A DNA stretch of 64,000 nt from Paguma larvata (Eukaryota > Chordata > Mammalia > Carnivora > Viverridae): assembly GCA_030068075.1 (NCBI GenBank), contig CM057841.1, forward strand, positions 34,761,030 through 34,825,029. Reading direction: 5' to 3'. Position numbers and translations under genes: made by a program. The first letter of the stretch is position 1. Every line of letters starts with the position of its first letter. This document shows positions 1 to 9,600 of this stretch, in pieces. The notes below the pieces were generated by a model that saw nothing but the letters and a program-made list of their open reading frames with translations, was not told the DNA's origin and made no database searches.

Positions 1-178
1 TCAGTCTGTTGGGCGTCCAACCCTTGATTTCAGCTCAGGTCATGACCTCAGGGTCGTGGGATCGCACCCCACATTGGGCTCCACGCTGGGTGCAGAGCCT
101 GCTTAAGATTCTCTCTCTCCTCACCCCTCCCCCACCCCGCTCATGTTCTCTCTCCATCTAAAACAAAAAGAAAACAAA
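1..178 (+). repeat. CAN SINE (tRNA-Lys derived), cut by window edge
   Basis: Sense copy lacking the first bases because the window begins inside it. It keeps the GGTCATGACCTCAGGGTCGT box-B region, the 'GGGCTCCACGCTGG' body, a pyrimidine-rich stretch and an A-rich tail. It lies just beyond the probable CFAP20 cleavage site. Confidence 0.88.
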
Positions 179-179
179 T

Positions 180-617
180 GTATAAACCAAGAATATAGCA
201 TTTTATTCACTTCCAGATTATGAGTATCACACAGCATATACATATATTTCGATAATATATAAAACAATGAACAAACCGTAGGAAGAAATACCGGTCTGAA
301 ATGGTTTTAGGGAACGCCTTTAACTCTGCAGTTCCTGGTAAACGCGTCTCCGCACACTGGGGCAGGCGGCTGGGTCAAGTCCAGCACCGGTGCGCCAGAG
401 CCCGGCCTACCCCCACGGCACCTGCGCTGCGATGATGGTGTCCTGGCATGGTCACTGGTGTCCACAGCAAGGGACACCGAGTAGTAGATGAAAGAACCAC
501 AGCACAGTAAACTAATAGAAATTTTTTTTTTTTTTTTTTTGCATTGTCCTCCAGATAGTTTCCTTTTCAAACTAAGAGCCATGTCCGGGGTCTGACATCC
601 CTCGAGTTGCATTCTAG
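180..617 (-). other. CFAP20: CFAP20 3' untranslated region (last exon)
   Basis: Minus-strand sequence after the TAA at 620-618, continuing to the first canonical AATAAA (207-202). The 3' end is placed about 15-25 nt beyond that signal and is an estimate. The UTR carries a 19-nt T run on the plus strand (522-540), which is an A19 tract in the mRNA. No interspersed repeat is seen inside it. Confidence 0.8.
202..207 (-). terminator. CFAP20: CFAP20 poly(A) signal AATAAA
   Basis: TTTATT on the plus strand reads AATAAA in the gene's direction, about 411 nt after the stop codon. A SINE begins just downstream of the expected cleavage site. Confidence 0.8.
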
Positions 618-623
618 TTATTG
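618..623 (-). CDS. CFAP20: CFAP20 coding exon 6 (one codon plus stop)
   Basis: The acceptor is a strong pyrimidine tract, TTTCTTTTTCTCCAG, followed by CAA TAA. The exon adds only Gln193 and the stop; the rest of the exon is 3'UTR. The previous exon ends on a complete Lys codon (phase 0). This reproduces the known C-terminus KAKQ. Confidence 0.95.
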   Translation of the reverse strand, partial: Q

Positions 624-3600
624 CTGGAGAAAAAGAAACAAACAGAAGAGGCATCAGTTTAAGTTACCAGAAAAACAGATGGTCAGTGCCCCTGACCCAC
701 CGTCCCCCTTCTGGTGTCACCGGAGGGGGCGATGCGGGGGGCAGAAACACGTAGTGTCGGCGGCAGCGGGCATGGAAGAAGCTCCCCGCGTGGTGTCAGG
801 AGACCGATGGGCTGACGGGCGTGTGGGGCTGAGAAAGAGGTTCGGATGGAAGGTACCCTCCAAGGCAGGCCTGTGAGCAGGAAGCGGCAGGCAGCCGCCC
901 CGGGAGAGGCAGGACCACCCTGTGGAGACGACAGTCCCAGAACATTTCCCAGGACCGATCCTGACTCGGTGCTGGCGCTGGAAGACCCAGGAAGGAGCTT
1001 ACAACGAACAGTACTCCAGACCCCAGGTCAGCACTGAGAGGCCCTGCAGCTCACCTCAGAACAGAGCGCTTTCCGGCCCCCACCCAGGGCCTGGCCCTGC
1101 TCGGACGAAGGCCGGCTTACCTTGGCTTTGTTCTGAACGGGGAGGTACAATTTGAACTCTGCCGGCAGTTCATCTTCTGAGTAGAGTCTGTCTGAGAAGT
1201 AGACCCGTCGGATGCGACAGTTTGCATGGATCTGTGGGTGCAAGACTTATTTTAAGAGACAAAATAGGATTGTTCTTCCTCTTTTCCTGATTCTCCTAGA
1301 GCTCCTCCCACGAGGCTGTCAAAGCTTTCATCTCTTTGGCAAGAGGGGTATTTTGCCTGCTGTGTTTTCCCACTATATCTGAGCAGACACCTGAGCATGG
1401 CCTGGACCTCTCTGAGCCCTCCGGACAGTGACTTGGGCACTTTAGCCAAAACCCCACACTGTTCTGTCAGCAGGGCCACAGGCCAGGAGCAGGCAGAGCG
1501 CTCCGCCCCGCCCGTTCGGCGCTCCACCAGAAAGAGCCAGCACCTGCACTCTCAGGGTCTCGATGTAGTTGGTGCCGTATGCCCGCCGTGTGAAGTCTGA
1601 GAGATTGAACTGAATCTGGTTCCAGCCGTCGTCCAGCCGCATGGGCATGGTACAGATGAAGGGTTTGACTCGGGTGGTGCTCTGGTAGTTACTTGCCCGA
1701 AACCGCCGACGCACATTCTTGTCGTCTAGTACCTACGACATATAGAAAGAGAGTCACGTGAACTCTGTCTTGGAAGAAGCAGACGACCTGGGTATAAGAC
1801 AAGGGCCTGAACTCCCACAGCCCAGTTTCCCAAGGCTGAGACCCAAGGGAGAATAAACAGACCAGATATAGGTCACACTGGATGCAGATGGCCCGGAAGT
1901 AGCAAGTTTATCTTGTCTGTTGCCAAGACAACACCAGCTGCTTATAACACATAACACACCCGAGGGCCCAGAGACCATAGAAGGTTTCATAAACATTCTT
2001 CCATTTGAAAAATCAAAAGTACTAGAACAGCGACCAACAGTAGCCAGTATTAAATGGACACTACTCTAACCTTTAAGCTTTGAAATGTTATAGCTGCTGT
2101 TCAGATTTCCTAGGTGCTTACTGCTTCTTTAAAAACTTAGCATTAAAGCTTGACTACTAATACCAAATTTATGCTGTAATAACAATGGCTGCATCGAGTG
2201 TGTAGTAGAGGCAGAAAAGAATACATACGGGGCGCCTGCGTGGCTAAATCAGTTAAGCATAGGACTTTGATTCTGGTCAGGATCTCGTGGTTCGTGGGTC
2301 CGAGCCCTGCATCGAGCTCTGTGCTGACGGCGCAGTGCCTACTTGGGGTTTTCTCTCTTCCCCTCCCTGACTTCATGCTTTCTCTTTCTCAAAATAAACA
2401 AAACTTAAAAAAAAAATACATACAAAAGACTAAAGATACTTTCCTAGAGCTACTTTTTTCCTGCAAGTCGAAGGCTATCCCTGTGGACTGCTGAGTGTGT
2501 ACACATTCATGTGCATATACTAACCTGTACTTCAAAGGTAAAGTATTTCTTCAAATTTTTGATAATCATGACGAGGAAGGGAAGTTTAATCCCCAATGTC
2601 TTTTTTGGGTCTGCAGGACAGGTGATATACGTGGTGCTGCAGAGAGAGGAGATGCCGATAAGCACTTCCTTTGTGGTGCACACGGCAAAAACACCCGGTC
2701 CGAGAGGGAAGCTGGAAAGCGGATCTAAAAGATCCAGATACCTCACCCGATCCTTAATCCTTAAATCAGCTGACGCTTTAAAAAAACACAACGCTGGGTT
2801 CTGAAACAAAAGCTGAACACAGGGCTAGACATCAACAAGAAAATAACCTGAAAAACAAAGCCAGGCCAGCGATCTGAGGAATTTCCTCCAGTGAGAGAAG
2901 ACTCAGTTCTGGTTAAGAGAACCATCAAGCGACAGAAGACTCAAACTAAGACCACTGTGGCACAGAGAACCACGCAGTGGCACACCGGAGGCCCAGTGCC
3001 ATCCCTCCACCCACGCCCACATGCCTTGGTTACTTATTAATAATAATATAACTAACACACAGCACTTACTACGGCTGAGCAGGCTTTAAGTGCTTGCTAC
3101 ACAATTCGCTTACTTAACCTTCTTGGGCGTCGCCCACGGTAACACAGGATATGTTACTAGCCCTATTTTTCAGAGGAGAAACGAAGGCCTGCGGGTTAAG
3201 TGACTTGCCCAAGGAAAGCTGTAAGCAGCGAGCTGGACCCATGCCAGGCGCTCGGTCCTGCAGTCAGTGCTTAGAACCTCTATGAGGTACTGCCTCCCTG
3301 GTGTATCGTGTCTCTGGGCAAACAGAGGGGTCACCTACCTGACATTCGTCCCTTCAATCTCTAGCACCAGGGACTGGATGTCATTATCAGTGATTCTTTT
3401 GATGTGGCCATTCCGCACCTACAACGAAGAAAATTAAACCCATTAGGACTGAAATATTTGGCAAAACTTTGTTAAGATTTTGAAGGCTGCATGGGATCAT
3501 TTGAAGAAAACCACAGCAGTCCTTGGGGCATAACGCCGAACTTTGGGATATGGTATACTGAACTTATCTGTAAGTAGGCCGTGGTATTACCTCTATACAA

Positions 3601-6600
3601 GGTCCCATCAACCACCAAAGGAATTGCAGGTGACTCGGCAATCTATAAATTAGGATAAATTTCTTCCCAAAGAAATCAACTCGAGGGCACTCAGGTGGCT
3701 CAGTCGGTTAAGCGTCTGACTCTTAGTTTTGGCTCAGGTTATGATCTCACAGTTCGTGAGTTCGAGCCCCATGTTGGGCTCTGTGCTGGCAGCATGGAGC
3801 CTACTTGTGAATCTCTCTCCTTCTCTGTCTCTCAAAAAGTAAACATTAAAAAAAAATCAATTTGATTCAGCTAACATTACTCAGTGCCTACTATGCACTA
3901 GGAACATTCATATACATTCTCTGACTCAATCCTAACAACAAAAATCATAAGGTAGGTGGTATTTTACACATGTGGACACTGACACCCGGGCAGTGCAAGG
4001 GAGGACTCTAAGTGAGAGAGCCGGGATTAACAACCAGGCTCTCACACTGCCTCCTATGCTTCTTCGGTCACAAAGGCCCAACGCTCCGTGCTATGGAGCA
4101 GGGCACCTCCACTGGCAGGGCAGCAACCAGAAAATGAGAGCACTACTCCCTAGTATCAAGCATCATTTTTCTCTTTTATGGCGCTTACTACTATGCTCCT
4201 ACTTCCTGCTTCCTTATCTTCTTTTCCCTAAATTTCAAATTTTTAAAGAATTCCACGTCTCAACTGTGCTGCACACAGAAAAGCCTTCTTCAGCATTTCA
4301 GCCCACACCGACCTCTCTTCTTTCTGATCTGTTTGTCTGGCTCATGTAGCCTAGACTACGTAATTCAGCACTTCATCCTACACGGTTCTGTACTGTCTGC
4401 TGCATATGTAGGAGGTACGATATGAAGAGGGATCAATATTCAATATGGATTTCCCCTCTCAAAATATTTAGGAAAGCACAATTACCTTCAAGCAGGGAGC
4501 GCTGAAGCACCTGATACGGACAGAGCAGAGATACGCAAAGGCGGTTTGGATGCAGGGCTGGACGATTAGGGCCGAATGTACTAACACATGAAAAAGTCAA
4601 CCACATTTAGTACAGGAGACCCCAAAAGCAGGTGTTCTCTTCCCAGGTGTAGTGAAAACGGCTGTGCTGGCGTGCCACTGTGAGTGACTCGATCCTCTGG
4701 TTTTCCATTAGACTTGCATATAAAGAGAGAACACGGTCTCAAGTCTGACTGATAGTTGTATTTTTCAAAACAGATTAATAATAATATGGCATTCTGTTTT
4801 CAGGCATCAGCCTCCGCCCTCTGGTACTGTGAGTGTGATCCGCTTACAGTGTTCCCCCGGGACATGTGATATCATGGCCTGTCTTTTTCTGCAAGATGCA
4901 ACTGAGTCTTGTCTCCTTACAAAAGTATAAGCTCAAGGGTAGGGATCAAGTAGTAAGCATCATTTGTATCTTCTATGAAGCTCAGTACTATGCTAGGCAT
5001 AAACTAAGCATTCAAATATTTGCTGACTTCTGGAATTTGTCACCCTGAGAGTTGGCAAGGATGAATAGATTCAAGGAGGATTTAAAAAAAATTCCTGGAT
5101 AACATCGCCACCACGGACTATTATAGGAAGCCAGAGAGCCTGGGGTCTATCACAAAGCCAGGGAGGCTGCCAGCATGAAGAATGCTTTCCCACAAATCAG
5201 CCTTTGGTGCCCATTATCAGAGACCGAACGCAGGGTGGATGGGCCCCAGATCTCTGCCAATGCAGCATTTCGTGGGTTCTTAAGACACAAACGTCACATT
5301 GAAGTGCTCCTCAAACAAAGCTGGCGACACCCGCTGCCCTCCTGCTTCGCGTTCTGGGCCTCTTTCCCAGGGAGATTAAGAGCACAAAGGCTTCGGTCTG
5401 TGCAGCACATGCCAACGCTGCCCACCTCATTCCCCTATAAACACTTGGGACCAAATGGCAATACTCCTGCTCAATTTGCTAGCCCACAGCTGCTGTGGAA
5501 AATCAGACCGGCTTGCTGGTGAAGGAGGAATCAAATGAGAAATTATTCCCAAATAACGTGATGCAGTCACGTTGCTAAGAGCTTCCAGTATTCCCGCAAG
5601 AGGCAAACACTAATTTGATAACATACACCTAATTATTCTTTATAGCTTCATTCTTTCTTTAAAGGATACACGATGCAACAATCAAACACATGGTTAACTT
5701 GAAAGGATCAATTAATTATTGCTAAAAGGCAACTTGTTGCAATTTACCCAATATTGCTTGAAAGCATGGCCTCGACTCTCACATCCCCAATGGTCTCTCG
5801 GAGCACAGAGAGAATGAATGCTCTCTCAGCTCCAGAAAGCTCGGCCAGATTTCGCAGGGAGGAAACTTGCTTCTGCCCATCTCAGTTTCTAGCAGATGAC
5901 TTCACCCCAGCAGATGCGACTAGTCAAGTCTCTACAGAAGAAAACCATGCCTTACAAAGCACGCAGAAGCCAAACGACTGGAAGCCAAAGCAGATTTTGT
6001 GTTTTCTTCTGCCTCTGCCCCAGAGGCAAGCTCATTTTTAGCTAGACCTTCAAAAACTTCCTAAAGAGAAGTTTCGCTAGGCAACACATCAACCACCACA
6101 CTCCCGGACTTAATTCTTACACAATTAATTAACATAGTCCATAAACCAGGAGAACTCAGGGAAAAAGGCAGCTTTTTCAAAGGAATGCCCACCAGTCTCT
6201 CTAGAGTTTTAAGTATTCTACTATCACCAACTGCCAGAGCTTTGAAATCAAATTAAGTTGATTCGTTAGTGAATTATGATTTTTCTCCTTTATTTAAAGT
6301 TCACAGGGCTGCAAACTGAAACTCACTGGGAAAGAGGGGTGGGGTGGGCGTGAGGGTACAATTAATCAGAGAGATGAGCATTTGAAGGAAACCTCTCCAA
6401 ACCTCTCTAGGCTCTAACTAGGATCAAGGGAAAAGCAGCGTGGACAATTTGGGGCAAGGCCTCTCAACCACCTTGGCAGTCTGGCTGTCACTGCCTTAAA
6501 TCGTAAAGGTCTTGCAGGAAGCAACCCCTCCTCAGTCCCGCTTCTGATAACGCGTAACAAGATACACGACCTCAGAAAGCATCGACTTCCTTTCCTTAGC

Positions 6601-9600
6601 TCCTTCCAGTTCAGAGGTCACTAAGCAGGCCTGGCTTTGAAATGAAGATAAAATGAACTGGTCAGCATTTATTGCCTATGGTGGAAATAGGTTTTATCTT
6701 ATCTTACCTCCCTCTCTAAATGAGAAACTGCCAATTGTTTTTGACTTTTTAATTCTTTTTTATTTCATGACACAGTCCCGCTATCAAGATGTAGGCTACA
6801 AGTGTTTTATTCCTCCAAAAAATAAAGCCAATCATATATTCTTTTTCATGAACTCCTTAGCCCCACCCTCCCGCCACCCCCAACGCTAAGGGAGGGAGGT
6901 ACTTTGGGAGCTGCAGAACCCAGGTTACTGGCTCTTAAAAATCAGAAGGGTTCTCAGCCTCTGCAGACACCCGGAAAGGAACCTTCAAGCTCTTCTTACA
7001 ACACTCTCCCAGGCTTTCCATGGTCGCTGGGGCAACGAATAAAGAACACTGATTTTTTTTTTCTTCAATGTAAGCTCCAGGGAGGAGGGTCAAGCTGAGG
7101 GGCAAAAAGTACTACTGGGACAGGGAGGAAGCCAGCCAATTCTCCATATTTCCTCAAGTGTTTTAAAAATAACACATGAGTTGTATCCATTCCCTACCCC
7201 CACCTTTCATTTTTCTGGCTCCACCCACTTACCCTGGCAGACAGCTGAGCCGTCAGCCATCTGGCATCCTAGTCTTAATGACACATGTTCCAACTGACAT
7301 TAAGCCATGAGAGCTGTCCATGTCAGCGGGAAAGTTTCACCCGCAGCTAGGGGCCGGGATGTAAGTCAGAAAACGGGCAGAGGGAGACCTCTGTGGGGAG
7401 AGCTGGGCATAGCTCTGTCTCGAGGCCTGGCCTCACAGGCTCCAGTGGGTCAAGAGCTTCTCTCCCTTTGCTGCACTTAATAGGGACTCTCCAGATAGCA
7501 CAGGGGCAACTGTGGGCATATACAAAGAACTCTTTAGTTACAATAAAGGCGATTAAGTGCAGTGCTAACCAGTCTCTTCCTAGCAATGCCTTGCAAGGGC
7601 AAGTGTAACTAAAAGCCATGCCTTCGCCCAATTATAGTAAAAGCTACTACTCAGAATAATAAACATCATCAGGCTGATCCAAGGAAAGTCTGGAAAAAAA
7701 AAAAACAAACCAGCTGTATAGTACCTTCACGTCCAATGCCCTCAATTCTACTACTGGGAACGCAGCAGTTTAACACGTACCAATAAAGTTTGCTAATTAA
7801 AAACAAGGGTGTGGAAGCTACTTTTCTGGTGAGAGACTATTTATTTTTAAAGTTAGGAACAGGGAATGGGAATCTAATACTATCCAGCAACAACCACAAA
7901 AAGTCTGGTTCTAATATTTCGTTTTATAATAGGCAAGGATCAGCAGCAGCTGAAAGACAAGGTGAGAGGTGAGAAAGACAGAGAAACTTGTATGAGTTAA
8001 CATTCTCGTCTAGTAGACTTTCAGAATATTAAACTTCTATTTTGAAATATGAAAATTTTATGTTCTACACAGGAGTAAGTGGGAACAGAACCTTCTGGTA
8101 TTTTCTTCACAAACCAGAAGTAATGTCTACATTAAACATACAAGTCCTTTAATAAATGTAATATTTGCTGGTCCCAGAAGTTAAGGGAACATTAAGAAAG
8201 CTCTAATTTCTCCTAAGCTGTTGGTTTGACAAAGACAGAGGTCTTTATCAGGAAGCTTGCAGATTTTAAGAAGATTTTAAGAAGCTAATTTCAAGAATGA
8301 ATTTCGAGAATGAGGAGTATGATGAAAAGGAAGTAGAGGCTCTATAAAGGGGTATAAATGAACGTCACCTGGAAGGGCAAGTGGATACAAACTAACCTCA
8401 CCTGAGGAAGTGCCTTTGTGCTGTAACCTGGAGGCTAACAGGTGCCGGGGTGGGTCCCAGCAGAGGGACAGGTACGAAAGCCTGAAGGTGAGAGAACACG
8501 ACCTCCTTCGGGTCAGTAGGAGCCCCCGCTAAGAGGGGAACCTGGCGGGGGCCAGCCTGCAGAATTAGTTAAGCAGGCACCAGACCACGTGCTGGGTGGC
8601 CTTAGAGTCACGTTGAGGGTTTTGGACTGGGAAAAACATGCTATAATGACTAAATTATTCTAATTTCAGAAGTCTGGCTTTACTGTATTTCCTATTCCTA
8701 GGCATCAATTATAAACTTATTTACTCTTGACTAAATTCCTGGGTTTTCTGTCCTATTTAATGCTGTAGGCCATAACTCTGTTGCCAAGCATTTTCTATAA
8801 ACCTTCGTTTAATCTCCATAATCATGGAAGAAGGTGGCATCATTACAAAATAAGAAAAGTGAGCAGGTAAGTGCTTGCCCAAGGTTACACAACACAGCGC
8901 ACAGGACAGAGCCAGGGCGCACGTCCACACTGTCCCAGCTCGGGTCCTGGGGTTTCAGGGGAAAATACTTTTCTTCCCCTAAAGGAACCTGTAGTCTACT
9001 GGGAAATACACAATAAATAGGCAACTGCCATCCAGTGTGAAGGAGAGGGCCACAGGAATACACAGGAGACCTAACTTAAGCTCCCAATGAAACCATGTTT
9101 AAGTTGAAATTTGAAGGAAGAGACGGGGGGCGGGGGGGGCACGCGGGGCAGGAGCTATGAACTTCAAAGAATGTCGGATAAATGCAGGTGTTACAAATGT
9201 TAGTAAGCACACCCACAAAAACGGGGCCTGTCAATTCACTAGTATGAATATGGCATTCACTCTGCACATTCATAAGGAGACACTGAGCCCAAACAGAAGC
9301 CGAACCCAATTTTTCCAAGATCATTCTGTACAGAAAACAAATTATAGAAATTCTTCTCCATAAACTCAGGAAAGAGGATAGTAAAGTTTGTGAAATCAAA
9401 ATAGTAACAGAAACAGCCATATGTACTAGTGGCAGAGTTCAAGGTCATTTCTAGATAAATGTGGACGGCCCATGCCTCCCTCCATCAAACTCTACCTTTA
9501 CTACAACTCTGTCTTACTCCCTGAGAGCAGGGAAAATGTCTTCTTTTTATCTCCCCAAATCTTCACAATGCCTGTGATTTAACTGTTGCTCAATAAATCT

